Source: Erwinia amylovora (GTDB taxonomy: Bacteria > Pseudomonadota > Gammaproteobacteria > Enterobacterales > Enterobacteriaceae). Taken from it: a stretch of DNA of 64,000 bases. The position numbers and the translations under genes were made by a program. Positions within the stretch are counted from its first letter, which is position 1. Each line of letters opens with the position of its first letter. The notes beneath the pieces were generated by a model that saw nothing but the letters and a program-made list of their open reading frames with translations, did not search any database and was not told where the DNA came from. Below are positions 10,669-19,913 of the stretch, one piece after another. The stretch lies in the NCBI RefSeq assembly GCF_017161565.1, contig NZ_CP066796.1:2666001-2730000 (forward strand), read 5' to 3'.

Positions 10669-11100
10669 GTGAACCCCTGTTTTATTTTTCGAGTTTAGCC
10701 GTAAAACCTGTCCCAAACCGGGAAAGTGGCCGCGGATTATAGGGGGCATAGCCATGGATGACTATCTGAGTTTCCATAATTTATCGAAAATTCCGCCGTG
10801 CATCGCATGAAATCCCCCCACATCTGCGGCTATTTTACGCAGTTGCACAGCCGGTGAACAGAACAGCCAGCGGGGAACTGTCTGAAATAAGGGCGTCAGC
10901 CGTATTGTTTATCAGGCTGCCAGTAGAGGACGTTAAGCCATGCCAGAACCGATCTGAAATAGCATCTGCTCGCCCGGCTTCTGTTATTGACAAGCCGTTG
11001 CGCCGCCGTGTGTTAGCCTGAGCGAATGGCCGTAATTAACCTTGTGATAGCAAAAAAAATCCCTGACACTGCGTTACCCCTGACTGACAATGAGGCCGCA
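10669..11100. other. Intergenic region between divergent ndk and sseA
   Basis: About 430 bp without a convincing gene. pbpC and yfhM, which fill this interval in E. coli, leave no recognisable remnant. A possible sseA promoter -35 (TTGACA at 10987-10992) is the only signal noted; its -10 is weak. Confidence 0.5.
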
Positions 11101-11961
11101 ATGACAACACCCTCTGTTTTCGTCTCCGCTCAATGGCTGGCACAGCATCTGAGCGATGAAGATATTCAGATACTGGATGCCCGTATGCTGGCTCCAGGGC
11201 TGGAGAAAACACGCGACGTCCACGCCGAATATCTGGCGGCTCACCTGCCGGGCGCGCCGTTTTTCGATATTGAAGCGCTGTCCGATCACACCAGCCCTTA
11301 TCCTCATATGATGCCGCGCGCCGGTCGCTTTGCGGCTGCGATGCGCGAGCTGGGCATTAGCAGCGCTAAACATCTGGTGGTGTACGACGAGGGCAATCTG
11401 TTTTCGGCCCCACGCGCCTGGTGGATGCTGCGCTATTTTGGCGTAGATCGGGTATCGATCCTGGCCGGTGGCCTGGCCGGCTGGCAGCAGGCGCAGCTGC
11501 CGCTGGTCAGCGGTGCGGTTGATGTCGCAGAAGCTGAGTTTGTTGTTGGCCCGGGCTGGGGCGAGATCAAACGCGTTACCGATGTGCTGCTGGTCAGCCA
11601 TGAAGGCGGCGCACAAATAGTTGATGCCCGCGCCGCCAACCGTTTTCACGGTGAAGTGGACGAGCCCCGTCCTGGCCTGAACCGCGGGCGTATTCCCGGT
11701 AGCCTGAACGTTGCATGGAACACGCTGGTGAGCGAAGGACGTTTGAAATCAGCCGACGAACTGCGGGCAATCTTCCACCATCAGGGGGTGGATCTGTCCC
11801 AACCGGTGATCGCCAGCTGCGGTTCGGGCGTTACGGCGGTAGTGGTGATTCTGGCGTTGACCAGCCTCGGGGTGAACAACGTCGCGCTGTATGACGGCTC
11901 CTGGGGCGAATGGGGTAGCCGTAATGACCTGCCAACCATCAATGATGCACTATCGGCTTGA
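11101..11961 (+). CDS. sseA: 3-mercaptopyruvate sulfurtransferase SseA
   Basis: Tandem rhodanese-domain enzyme that moves sulfur from 3-mercaptopyruvate to thiol acceptors. The start at 11101 is used (MTTPSVFVSAQWL, GAGG upstream); the frame opens 25 codons earlier. The inactive N-terminal domain begins WLAQHLSDEDIQILDAR. The C-terminal domain carries the catalytic Cys in CGSGVTA (near residue 238), the loop typical of mercaptopyruvate rather than thiosulfate sulfurtransferases. 286 residues, near the E. coli length. It converges with the hydroxyproline operon, which separates it from sseB. Confidence 0.96.
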   Translation: MTTPSVFVSAQWLAQHLSDEDIQILDARMLAPGLEKTRDVHAEYLAAHLPGAPFFDIEALSDHTSPYPHMMPRAGRFAAAMRELGISSAKHLVVYDEGNLFSAPRAWWMLRYFGVDRVSILAGGLAGWQQAQLPLVSGAVDVAEAEFVVGPGWGEIKRVTDVLLVSHEGGAQIVDARAANRFHGEVDEPRPGLNRGRIPGSLNVAWNTLVSEGRLKSADELRAIFHHQGVDLSQPVIASCGSGVTAVVVILALTSLGVNNVALYDGSWGEWGSRNDLPTINDALSA

Positions 11962-12013
11962 AAAGCAGCCTGCTGGCTGGCATGAGGCTGGCCGGTAGTG
12001 GCACCCGGACGAT

Positions 12014-12044
12014 CTTCAACAGGTGATACATTGACCTGTTGAAG
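12014..12044. terminator. Shared hairpin between convergent sseA and the hydroxyproline operon
   Basis: Perfect 11-base arms (CTTCAACAGGT / ACCTGTTGAAG) around a nine-base loop, 52 bp after sseA and 16 bp after the last operon gene. No T-run on either side, so it may act as a 3'-end barrier rather than an efficient intrinsic terminator. Confidence 0.5.
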
Positions 12045-12059
12045 ACGGATATGCGCGAC

Positions 12060-13061
12060 TCAGGTTAATTGAAGTAACTCCTGATAGACAGAATCGCTGA
12101 TCTCCAGCCCGTTTTCCAGACTCTGTTTTCTGGCCTGATAGCGGCGCTGCGAGGGCAGTCTGGCTCCCTGCTCCACTACCGCTGCGAACAGATTTTCCGC
12201 CCGGGCAACATGCTGCGCCGCAGCGTTGCCGAGAAAACGAGCGGGATCGACGGCTATCAGTAACTCACCGTGATAGGGCGAAGACTTGCTGCCCGCGTCG
12301 TGAGCCAGCGACTCGGCGCTGGTTAAGTCACCAATCAGCGGGCCGGCAAGCAGCTCTATCATGGTCGACAGCGCCGAGCCTTTGTGGCTGCCAAACGTCA
12401 GCATCGCACCGTAATCGAGCACTTCTGCCGGATCGGTGCAGCTATTTCCCTGCCTGTCCACGCCCCATCCTTCAGGGATCGGCCTGCACTCGCGATGGTG
12501 GAGTTCAATTTCACCTCGCGCCACCGCGCTGGTAGCAAAGTCAAAGACGTAAGGCTCCCCCGCCGCTCTCGGCCATCCAAAGGCCATCGGATTTGTGCCA
12601 AAAACCGGCACGTTTCCCCCCGCTGGCGCGACCCAGGCATGACTGGGGGTGAAAGCCAGCGCCACCAGGCCTGCCGTCGTTAAGCGTTCAATTTCAACCC
12701 ATAATGCCGAAAAATGGACGCAGTGGTTGATCGACATGGCGGCAATGCCCTGGGTTTTGGCTTTATCGACCAGATGAGGCCACCCGGTTTCAAACGCCAG
12801 AACGGAAAATCCCCCTTTCGCGTCAACCCTGACCAACCCGGGCGCAAGGTTATCGACCTGCGGCCGGGCATCGGCTACCACCTTGCCGTTGTGCAGGGTT
12901 CTGACGCACCCGAGGGTGCGCCACAGGCCATGAGCCGTGCAGCCGTCAATTTCACTGGCAACAATGGTTTGCATCACCGCATGGGCATTAGGCCCGTCAA
13001 AACCGGCTTTCAGCAGGATGGTTTTGACCAGTTGCCTGGCATCATTAATGCTGATTTTCAT
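12060..13061 (-). CDS. Ldh/malate dehydrogenase-family NAD(P)H oxidoreductase, probable delta1-pyrroline-2-carboxylate reductase
   Basis: Member of the Ldh_2 (type II malate/lactate dehydrogenase) family, 333 residues. Family signatures seen are the AHGL active-site segment near residue 43, SINHCVHFSALW, the NAD(P)-binding stretch VFGTNPMAFGWPR and DFATSAVARGEIELHHR. In hydroxyproline and D-amino acid clusters such enzymes reduce delta1-pyrroline-2-carboxylate or delta1-piperideine-2-carboxylate; this is the likeliest role here, though the sequence alone does not fix the substrate. Its start overlaps the aldehyde dehydrogenase stop by 4 bp, so it is the last gene of the operon. Confidence 0.8.
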   Translation of the reverse strand: MKISINDARQLVKTILLKAGFDGPNAHAVMQTIVASEIDGCTAHGLWRTLGCVRTLHNGKVVADARPQVDNLAPGLVRVDAKGGFSVLAFETGWPHLVDKAKTQGIAAMSINHCVHFSALWVEIERLTTAGLVALAFTPSHAWVAPAGGNVPVFGTNPMAFGWPRAAGEPYVFDFATSAVARGEIELHHRECRPIPEGWGVDRQGNSCTDPAEVLDYGAMLTFGSHKGSALSTMIELLAGPLIGDLTSAESLAHDAGSKSSPYHGELLIAVDPARFLGNAAAQHVARAENLFAAVVEQGARLPSQRRYQARKQSLENGLEISDSVYQELLQLT

Positions 13062-14647
13062 TGATCCCCCCGGATGGCGTCACGGGTCAGTGCACCATTA
13101 ATCAGCCGCATAATGCCAAGCGGATTTTCATCTTTCAGGGCGTCCGGCAGCCACTGCTGCGGGTAGTTTTGATAACAGACCGGGCGCAGATAGCGCTCGA
13201 TGGCCAGCGTGCCGACCGAAGTGCCGCGCGGATCGGAGGTGGCCGGAAAGGGGCCGCCATGCACCATAGCGTCACAGACTTCCACCCCGGTAGGATAACC
13301 GTTCAGCAGCAGACGGCCGGCTTTCTGCTCCAGCAAAGGCACCAGCAGCGGGAATGCGTTCACATCTTCCGGATCGGCGATTAAGGTTGCGGCCAGCTGA
13401 CCACGCAGACCGTCGATAACCCGCTTGAGTTCTGCTTCGTCACTGACCTGCACCACAATCGAGACCGGTCCAAACACCTCTTCCTGTAGCAGAGCATCGC
13501 CCTGGGCCAGTAGCCTGGCCTCTGCCAGGAACAGCTGCGGGCTGGCCTGTTGACCGTTCTGTTCCTGCCCTGCCAGCCAGGTGATGCCGTTATGTTGATG
13601 TAACGCGTTAAGTCCCTGTTGATAGTTATGCAAAACGCCGCGATTAAGCATGGTTTGTCGTGGGCTGGCGCTAATATTGGTTTTCATGTCATTAAGGAAG
13701 CGTTCGAAAGCGCCGGAGCGGATGCCAATAATCAGCCCCGGGTTGGTACAGAACTGGCCACAGCCCGTCACCACAGAGTCCGTCAGTTCCCGTGCTATCT
13801 TCTCACCACGCTTTTCCAGCGCGCCAGGCAGCAGGATAACGGGATTGATACTGCTCATTTCGGCAAACACCGGAATGGGTTGCGGGCGCGCTGCCGCCAT
13901 ATCGCAGATAGCCCGTCCGCCTTTAAGCGAACCGGTAAAGCCAACGGCCTGAATCGCCGGGTGCTTAACGATGACAGCACCAATGTCTCTGCCGTAAAGC
14001 ATATTGAATACGCCATCGGGCATGCCGCTTTTCTGCGCAGCGCGCACGATAGCTGCGGCAACCTTCTCTGCCGTGGCCATATGGCCGCTGTGCGCTTTCA
14101 TCACCACGCTACAGCCTGCGGCCAGCGCTGAAGCGGTATCGCCTCCCGCGGTGGAAAACGCCAGCGGGAAATTACTGGCTCCAAACACCGCAACCGGGCC
14201 GATGGCGGTTCGGGACTGGCGCAGATCCGGGCGCGCAAGCGGCTTTCTGTCCGGCAAGGCGCAGTCAATGCGCGCAGCGTAAAAGTCACCACGCTGCAAA
14301 AACCGGGCAAACAGGCGCATTTGCCCGCTGGTACGCGCACGCTCACCGCGAATGCGTGCTTCCGGCAGCGCCGTTTCCTGCATCACCAGGCGGATAAATG
14401 CGTCGTCCAACGCGTCCAGTTCATCGGCGATAGCTTCAAGAAATACCGCACGCTGTTCTGCAGAGGTCGAGCGGTATTCGGCAAAGGCGCGCCGGGCCGC
14501 CAGACATGCCTGCTCCGCTTCCTTTTCGGCCGCCTGCCAGAAGAGATAAGGCAGTGCTTCACCGCTTTGCGCGTCAAAACTGCTCAGTATTCTGTCACCC
14601 AGGCTGCTTCTTTTTCCATCAATAAAGTTTTGGCCATCATGGTCCAT
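13058..14647 (-). CDS. Aldehyde dehydrogenase, probable 2,5-dioxovalerate (alpha-ketoglutarate semialdehyde) dehydrogenase
   Basis: Would oxidise alpha-ketoglutarate semialdehyde to 2-oxoglutarate, the last step of hydroxyproline catabolism. The start at 14647 is preceded by AAAGGAG. Features of the KGSADH branch of ALDHs are FGASNFPLAFSTAGGDT in the NAD-binding region, the general-base Glu in FAEMSSINP and the catalytic Cys in GQFCTNPG. 529 residues, as in related ALDHs of hydroxyproline and sugar-acid clusters. It overlaps its neighbours on both sides by 4-11 bp, so translation is probably coupled. Confidence 0.88.
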   Translation of the reverse strand: MDHDGQNFIDGKRSSLGDRILSSFDAQSGEALPYLFWQAAEKEAEQACLAARRAFAEYRSTSAEQRAVFLEAIADELDALDDAFIRLVMQETALPEARIRGERARTSGQMRLFARFLQRGDFYAARIDCALPDRKPLARPDLRQSRTAIGPVAVFGASNFPLAFSTAGGDTASALAAGCSVVMKAHSGHMATAEKVAAAIVRAAQKSGMPDGVFNMLYGRDIGAVIVKHPAIQAVGFTGSLKGGRAICDMAAARPQPIPVFAEMSSINPVILLPGALEKRGEKIARELTDSVVTGCGQFCTNPGLIIGIRSGAFERFLNDMKTNISASPRQTMLNRGVLHNYQQGLNALHQHNGITWLAGQEQNGQQASPQLFLAEARLLAQGDALLQEEVFGPVSIVVQVSDEAELKRVIDGLRGQLAATLIADPEDVNAFPLLVPLLEQKAGRLLLNGYPTGVEVCDAMVHGGPFPATSDPRGTSVGTLAIERYLRPVCYQNYPQQWLPDALKDENPLGIMRLINGALTRDAIRGDQ

Positions 14648-15926
14648 AAGAGTGCTCCTTTACTTTCAGTGAGTGGGGTGGCGTGACGTCCGGCAGGCAC
14701 AATGTTGCCAGCCGGGCCGTCATAACCGGCGGACGAATCTGTTCATTTGACCAGCTTTTCAGCCAGCAGAGAGAAGCGTGGCAAATTTTCCCCTGGCAGG
14801 ATCCCATCCCGCATCGGGTTTGCATTTTGGCCTGCTTCAGGCCGGCAGCATCTTTCACTGCGCCGTAGGCAACATCTTCACAGCGGCAGAGGATTGTTTC
14901 ATCGGTAACTAGCGTTTTGAGCCGTTCATCCAGCTCAAAGGTTTGCTGCAATAAGTCAGCAAAGCGCGACCAGCTTAATTTGGCCGGACGCCAGGCCTGG
15001 CATTTTTGCCCGGCTGCGGTCGCCTGAAACCCGGCGATAAACCCTTCAGCAAGGGAGAGTTCACTGCCCCCTACCCCGGTGCATTCCCCGGCAGCCCAGA
15101 TATGTGCAGATGAAGTTTGCTGGTCGCTATTCACCACCACTGCCCCGGCGGCGGTTTTTACCCCAAGAAGTTGCGCAACCTGCACGTCAGGAAGTAATCC
15201 AAAGCCGCAAGCAAGGCGGTCGCAGTCCACTTTTTTGCTACGCCCGCGCTGGTTGATCATCACGTACTCCAGCTTTTGCGCGCCGTGGGCGGACACCACA
15301 TAGCTGGCGGGTCGGTAGCGGAGGTGGCCCAGCATGAGCGCCTGAGCAAGCTTTGCCGGCCAGCGCCAAAGTTGTGCCAGCATCCGGCTCAACATCCTGA
15401 TGTTTTGCTGCTCACAGATTTGCACCACCTTCGCCCCCTGCTTGCCTGCCGTATGCGCGCTGGCCAGCAAAAGGGGGCCGCTGCCGGCGATAACCACGCG
15501 CTGGCCGCGAACATCCATCCCTGACTTTATTAGCGCCTGTAACCCGCCAGCTCCGGTGACACCCGGTAGCGTCCAGCCCGGAAAGGGAATGAACAGTTCA
15601 CGCGCCCCGCTACAGATGATCAGGCGTTCGGCCTTGACCTGCAGCGCTCTGTCCGGGTTTTCCAGCAGGTAGTGCCCGGGCGTAACCTGCATAATCAAAC
15701 GCGTCTGCGGCAGCAGCGTGATGCGTTCGGCGTGAAAAAAAGCCTTAACGTGTTTCACCCCCGCACGGGGTAAACGGCCGGGGCCAGCGCGCCAGATTTG
15801 TCCACCAGCATTGGGGTTGTCGTCAATCACCAGCACATCGGCACCATTGCTTGCCGCAGCGATGGCAGCAGCCATTCCGGCGGGGCCTGCCCCGATAATC
15901 AGTACTTGAGTCGTAAGATCAGTCAC
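14637..15926 (-). CDS. D-hydroxyproline dehydrogenase, FAD/[2Fe-2S]-binding subunit (HcnB-like)
   Basis: Flavoprotein of the class seen in hydrogen cyanide synthase, opine oxidase and D-hydroxyproline dehydrogenase. The N-terminal Rossmann fold GAGPAGMAAAIAA (residues ~12-24) binds FAD, and a second nucleotide-binding site is VIAGSGPLLLASA. A BFD-like C-terminal domain holds the ligands CRC and CGMGSCQGKIC. 429 residues, GTG start at 15926. The start overlaps the stop of the small ferredoxin subunit by 8 bp. With the two genes upstream it forms the three-subunit D-hydroxyproline dehydrogenase described in Pseudomonas and Rhizobiales. Confidence 0.87.
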   Translation of the reverse strand: MTDLTTQVLIIGAGPAGMAAAIAAASNGADVLVIDDNPNAGGQIWRAGPGRLPRAGVKHVKAFFHAERITLLPQTRLIMQVTPGHYLLENPDRALQVKAERLIICSGARELFIPFPGWTLPGVTGAGGLQALIKSGMDVRGQRVVIAGSGPLLLASAHTAGKQGAKVVQICEQQNIRMLSRMLAQLWRWPAKLAQALMLGHLRYRPASYVVSAHGAQKLEYVMINQRGRSKKVDCDRLACGFGLLPDVQVAQLLGVKTAAGAVVVNSDQQTSSAHIWAAGECTGVGGSELSLAEGFIAGFQATAAGQKCQAWRPAKLSWSRFADLLQQTFELDERLKTLVTDETILCRCEDVAYGAVKDAAGLKQAKMQTRCGMGSCQGKICHASLCWLKSWSNEQIRPPVMTARLATLCLPDVTPPHSLKVKEHSYGP

Positions 15927-16155
15927 AGGTTGCCACCTTCATCGCTTCCGTACACAGAGTCTGGCAGGCCAGCCTGCGTTGCCCGTTAATATTGACCCCG
16001 CACTCCTGACAGATGCCCATACCGCAAAAAGGGGCACGGCGCTGGCCGGTGACCGAGATGCGGCTACAGCCGTCGGCGACCAGAGACAGTGCTGCGGCCA
16101 CGCTGGTGCCATCCACTACCGTGACGGGCGCGCCGTCGATAAACAGTGCGATCAT
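15919..16155 (-). CDS. Small [2Fe-2S] ferredoxin subunit of D-hydroxyproline dehydrogenase (HcnA-like)
   Basis: A 78-residue ferredoxin-type protein. The cluster motif CGMGICQECGVNINGQ plus the later Cys in RRLACQT are typical of the HcnA-like gamma subunit that passes electrons between the two flavin subunits. GGAGG precedes the start. It is placed between the HcnC-like and HcnB-like genes with 4 bp and overlapping junctions, the standard order of these complexes. Confidence 0.88.
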   Translation of the reverse strand: MIALFIDGAPVTVVDGTSVAAALSLVADGCSRISVTGQRRAPFCGMGICQECGVNINGQRRLACQTLCTEAMKVATCD

Positions 16156-16159
16156 GCGA

Positions 16160-17266
16160 TTAGCCTCCGCATAAGAAACGATCGGGTAAATAAGCCCCGG
16201 CTTCCAGTGGGTGATGTTGCTGAAGAATGTCGGCTTTGATCAGGTCCGCCGTGGCGGTTGCCGTAGTCACACCCAGCCCTTCGTGCCCTACGGCAAGCCA
16301 CAGGCCGCATCGTCCCGGATAGCGCCCTATCAGCGGCAGCCCGTCGGGCGAGGCAGCCCTGAATCCAGTCCAGGTGCGGATCGCGTTCATCTTTTTAACC
16401 GCGGGGACATATTCACAGGCTCTGCGCACCATCTTGCTAAGCATCCATGGCTCAACGGCAGGATCAACGCTATCGAACTGGCGGGTTGCCCCAACCAGAA
16501 GCTGTCCGGTCGGGCGCGGCTGGATATTACAGGCGGCAGACGGCCCGGTGGCATGGTGTACGCTGGTGACGTAGCCCAGTTCAACCAACGTTCGGGTGAT
16601 GCCGTGCGGATAGCGATCGGTAATCAGCAGATGGCCTTTCTTTGCCACCAGCGGTAATTCGGGCGACAATTCCGTCGCCTGAATGCCATTGGCAAGGACG
16701 ATATGCCGGGCGCGATACTGCCTGCCATCGTCAAGGACGACATAAGGTTCGTTGAGGTCGACAACGCGTCCGCGTATGTTGTTGATACGAGGATGCTGTG
16801 ACATCCATTGTGCGACCACGGGCGCGTACAAAATTCCGTCATCCTTGACCAGCAGACCGCCAGCCAGCCCCTGACGCACGGCTGGCTCTGCCTGAGTGAG
16901 CTGCTCTCCGTTGAGCAAGGCACAGTTTTCTCCCAGCTGGCGTAGCAGATGATATTTTTGTTCGGCCACCGCCATTTCTTGTTCACTGGCGGCCATCCAC
17001 AGCGTGCCGTTTCTGCGATATGCCGCCGCGTCTGGCAGTAAATGGCTTATCTCTTGCCAGCGCTTAAGTGAATAGCGCGTCAAAGCGCATTCGGCAGGAT
17101 TATCGTCGAGGATCAACAGATGGCCCATGCCCGCCGACGTGGCGCAAGGTAAGCCGGCATCAATGATCGTCACTTCCAGGCCTGCTGTTGCCAGCGTCCA
17201 TGCGCAGCAGGCTCCGACAATGCCGCCGCCAATCACAATGACATCCGCAGCGGTGCAGGGAGGCAT
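16160..17266 (-). CDS. D-hydroxyproline dehydrogenase, DadA-type FAD subunit (HcnC-like)
   Basis: Catalytic flavin subunit that oxidises the D-amino acid. A DAO-family Rossmann motif VIGGGIVGACCAWTLA lies at residues ~10-25, a substrate-domain segment is SAGMGHLLIL, and the C-terminal FAD contact is VGHEGLGVTTATATADL. 368 residues. The start is preceded by a GGGGGA ribosome site and overlaps the epimerase stop by one base. The expected product from cis-4-hydroxy-D-proline is delta1-pyrroline-4-hydroxy-2-carboxylate, the substrate of the DapA-like deaminase encoded upstream. Confidence 0.87.
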   Translation of the reverse strand: MPPCTAADVIVIGGGIVGACCAWTLATAGLEVTIIDAGLPCATSAGMGHLLILDDNPAECALTRYSLKRWQEISHLLPDAAAYRRNGTLWMAASEQEMAVAEQKYHLLRQLGENCALLNGEQLTQAEPAVRQGLAGGLLVKDDGILYAPVVAQWMSQHPRINNIRGRVVDLNEPYVVLDDGRQYRARHIVLANGIQATELSPELPLVAKKGHLLITDRYPHGITRTLVELGYVTSVHHATGPSAACNIQPRPTGQLLVGATRQFDSVDPAVEPWMLSKMVRRACEYVPAVKKMNAIRTWTGFRAASPDGLPLIGRYPGRCGLWLAVGHEGLGVTTATATADLIKADILQQHHPLEAGAYLPDRFLCGG

Positions 17267-18195
17267 TACCCGATCCCCCAGGCAAAGGGATCGCTGTCGT
17301 CTATAACCAGCGTGGTCTCGGCGCAGATGGAAGCCGCACCGCGTATCACCGGCTCAATGCCGGTTGCCAGTGGCCGGTACCAGGCTTCAAATACGCTGCC
17401 GATCACGCTGGCCTGCCGCCAGACGGTATCAGGAGCCAGTTGGTTATCCGCAGCCATGCAGGCCAGCCTGGCACTGGTGCCGGTGCCGCAAGGGGAGCGA
17501 TCGTACGCGCCCCCCGGGCATAATACGAAGCTGCGACTGTCGGCGCTGGCATCGCTTGCAAACAGTTCAATATGGTCGACAGGCGCACCGTCATCGCCCA
17601 ATATCCCTTGCATCAGCAGCGCCTTTTGAACGGCGGTACAGTATTCGGTTAACTGTGCAAGATTGTCGCGATGTACCGCCAGCTCGTGATGGCTGATAAG
17701 AAAAAACCAGTTCCCCCCCCAGGCGATATCGCCGGTGACCTGACCGAACGCCGGCACGTCAAGGGAAAGCGACTTCTTATAACGTCGTGCGGCAACGTTA
17801 CGCACGCTAACGGTGAGATCTTGATGCAGCACGGCAAGCACGTCACCGACCGGGGTTTCAATTTTGTGCTCGCCGGGTGAGATTTTTCCCATCCAGGCAA
17901 GCGAGCGCACCAGCCCGATGGTGCCGTGACCACACATCCCGAGATAGCCGCTATTATTGAAAAAAATCACCCCGGCACAGGCATCCGGCGAGACCGGAGG
18001 ACAGAGTAAAGCCCCGACCAATACATCATTACCACGAGGTTCGAGAATAACCGTTCGGCGAAATCTGTCGTATTCTCTGGCAAGCAAATCACGTCGTTCC
18101 GACATCGAACCTCGTCCGAGGTCGGGAAAGCCATGGGTGACCAGTCGGGTGGGTTCTCCGCCCGTATGGGAGTCTATGACTGAAATTCTATGCAT
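17266..18195 (-). CDS. 4-hydroxyproline 2-epimerase (proline racemase family)
   Basis: Converts trans-4-hydroxy-L-proline to cis-4-hydroxy-D-proline, the entry step of the pathway. Both catalytic Cys are present: MCGHGTIG near residue 90 and [11 protein letters not shown] near 235. That argues for a racemase/epimerase rather than a 3-hydroxyproline dehydratase, which has Thr at the second site. The ATG at 18195 is chosen over the TTG one codon earlier because it stands right after GAGGTGAGTTG. 309 residues. It starts 4 bp after the GntR regulator stop. Confidence 0.9.
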   Translation of the reverse strand: MHRISVIDSHTGGEPTRLVTHGFPDLGRGSMSERRDLLAREYDRFRRTVILEPRGNDVLVGALLCPPVSPDACAGVIFFNNSGYLGMCGHGTIGLVRSLAWMGKISPGEHKIETPVGDVLAVLHQDLTVSVRNVAARRYKKSLSLDVPAFGQVTGDIAWGGNWFFLISHHELAVHRDNLAQLTEYCTAVQKALLMQGILGDDGAPVDHIELFASDASADSRSFVLCPGGAYDRSPCGTGTSARLACMAADNQLAPDTVWRQASVIGSVFEAWYRPLATGIEPVIRGAASICAETTLVIDDSDPFAWGIG

Positions 18196-18199
18196 CAAC

Positions 18200-18892
18200 T
18201 CACCTCATAATATCAAATCCTTTTTCGCGAGATTTGACATGTAGATTGTCTAATAATGACTGGCAAACGCCGTAAATATGTTTTTTCAACAAGTCAACGG
18301 CACCAGGGATGTTTTTTTGTCGACATAAAGAGATAATTTCAGCGTGTTCCCTGTCAGACTTTTCTTTACCGTTCGACAGGCTGAGCTGCATTCGTAAATA
18401 GCGTTCCAGCTTCTGGTTAATCATTTTCACGCTGTCAACGATAAGCGGGCGATTAGCCGCACGGTAAAGCGCCAGATGAAAATCCCAGTTTAAAGCTGAC
18501 CAGTTCATAATATTTGGGTCGCTGATATATTTATTACCGACTTCTTCAATATGCAGAAAGTCCGCCATTTGCATATTGGGAATTGCCAGCTCAAGCAGCC
18601 TCACTTCAAGGAGAATACGCATTTCAAATAACTGAGCGAGTTCATCGTCACTCATACGCGTCACGGTCGCTCCTTTATTTTTGACAAACACCACTAACCC
18701 TTCTGCTTCGAGTTTTTTTAATGCCTCCCTGACTGGGATCTTGCTGACGTTGAATTTTTTCGCTATTTCGTCCTGACGAACGGGCTCATTCTCCGCGAAA
18801 TGACCGTTCAGAATGGCCCGGCGTAAATACTGCGTAATCACATCTGAAGTTGAAGGCACATTGCTTAAATCAGGCGTTTCAAAAATATTCAT
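18200..18892 (-). CDS. GntR-family (FCD) transcriptional regulator of the hydroxyproline operon
   Basis: 230 residues. The N-terminal winged helix-turn-helix shows the GntR signature [18 protein letters not shown] at about 50-67. The C-terminal all-helical FCD ligand domain has the metal-binding type arrangement ([22 protein letters not shown]). Sitting inside the catabolic operon, it most likely senses hydroxyproline or an intermediate and represses the operon, perhaps at the palindrome at 21598-21613. AAGGT precedes the start. Ligand and sign of regulation are inferred. Confidence 0.85.
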   Translation of the reverse strand: MNIFETPDLSNVPSTSDVITQYLRRAILNGHFAENEPVRQDEIAKKFNVSKIPVREALKKLEAEGLVVFVKNKGATVTRMSDDELAQLFEMRILLEVRLLELAIPNMQMADFLHIEEVGNKYISDPNIMNWSALNWDFHLALYRAANRPLIVDSVKMINQKLERYLRMQLSLSNGKEKSDREHAEIISLCRQKNIPGAVDLLKKHIYGVCQSLLDNLHVKSREKGFDIMR

Positions 18893-18964
18893 ATCTACCT
18901 TGTTAATCCTGTTTTGTCGGCCTTCAACATCTTCAGCAACTAACGTGGGTTCCCGGCAAGCAAG

Positions 18965-19885
18965 CTAAAGACCGACATCGGGTAATACAGGGCGGGTTGC
19001 CATCGCAACACGCATGATTTCCTCAACGTGTTCACGATCTGCACCCTGTAAAGGCAGGCGTGGCGGACGCGTCAGTGCGCTGCCACGCCCGGCAATTTCT
19101 TCACACAGCTTGATGCACTGTACCAGATCCGGGCGGGCATCAAGGTGCAGGACAGGCATCAGCCATTCATAGATTGGCATAGCCTCCTGATAACGCCCCT
19201 GCTGGCACAGGCGGAAGATGGTTTCGCCCTCTTTTGGGAATACGTTCGACATGCCGGAGATCCAGCCCTGTGCCCCGACGGCCAGGCTTTCCAGTACCAC
19301 ATCATCCAGGCCAGAGAACAGGGCAAAGCGATCGCCAACCCGATTACGCACGTCAATAAAGCGACGGGTATCACCAGAACTGTCTTTGAAGCAGACAATA
19401 TTTTCACAGTCTGCCAAAGAAATAAGGATATCCGGCGTCACATCATTTTTGTAAATCGGCGGGTTATTGTAAACCATCACCGGGAGGTTGGTATGATTGG
19501 CTACGTAACGGAAATGCCGGGCCGTTTCATGTGGCTTGGCCGAATAGACCAGCGCTGGCATCACCATAATGCCGTCTACGCCAACGCTTTCAACGGATTT
19601 TGCTACTTTAGCAGCCCCCTCGCTGGTGAACTCGGCGATACCGCAGATCACCGGAATGCGGCCTCCGGCAGCATCCTTAGCCACCTGAGTTACCGCCATT
19701 TTTTCATCGAGGGTCAGCGACGTATTTTCGCCGACGCTGCCACAAACGACCAAACCCGAAACACCATCTTTTACCAGATTACTCATAACGGTATAGGTTG
19801 CTTCAAGATTAAGGGAATAGTCATCATTGAATTGAGTTGATACAGCCGGAAATACACCGCACCAGTTAACGCTGTCAGTCATCAT
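18965..19885 (-). CDS. DapA-family lyase, probable pyrroline-4-hydroxy-2-carboxylate deaminase
   Basis: TIM-barrel Schiff-base enzyme of the dihydrodipicolinate synthase/N-acetylneuraminate lyase family, 306 residues. The Schiff-base Lys is in CFKDSSGD (near 167), the Tyr is in VMVYNNPP (near 139) and the carboxylate loop is GSVGEN (near 49). A second true dapA is not expected in such an operon; in hydroxyproline clusters this family member deaminates HPC to alpha-ketoglutarate semialdehyde and ammonia. AAAGGGAAATT precedes the ATG. It lies between the permease (28 bp away) and the regulator. Confidence 0.82.
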   Translation of the reverse strand: MMTDSVNWCGVFPAVSTQFNDDYSLNLEATYTVMSNLVKDGVSGLVVCGSVGENTSLTLDEKMAVTQVAKDAAGGRIPVICGIAEFTSEGAAKVAKSVESVGVDGIMVMPALVYSAKPHETARHFRYVANHTNLPVMVYNNPPIYKNDVTPDILISLADCENIVCFKDSSGDTRRFIDVRNRVGDRFALFSGLDDVVLESLAVGAQGWISGMSNVFPKEGETIFRLCQQGRYQEAMPIYEWLMPVLHLDARPDLVQCIKLCEEIAGRGSALTRPPRLPLQGADREHVEEIMRVAMATRPVLPDVGL

Positions 19886-19913
19886 AATTTCCCTTTATAG
19901 AATGAATAAATAA

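Noticed and set aside
17266..18195. Proline racemase or trans-3-hydroxyproline dehydratase for the epimerase gene
   Set aside because: Both catalytic Cys are present, against dehydratase, and the surrounding pathway is for 4-hydroxyproline, against simple proline racemase.
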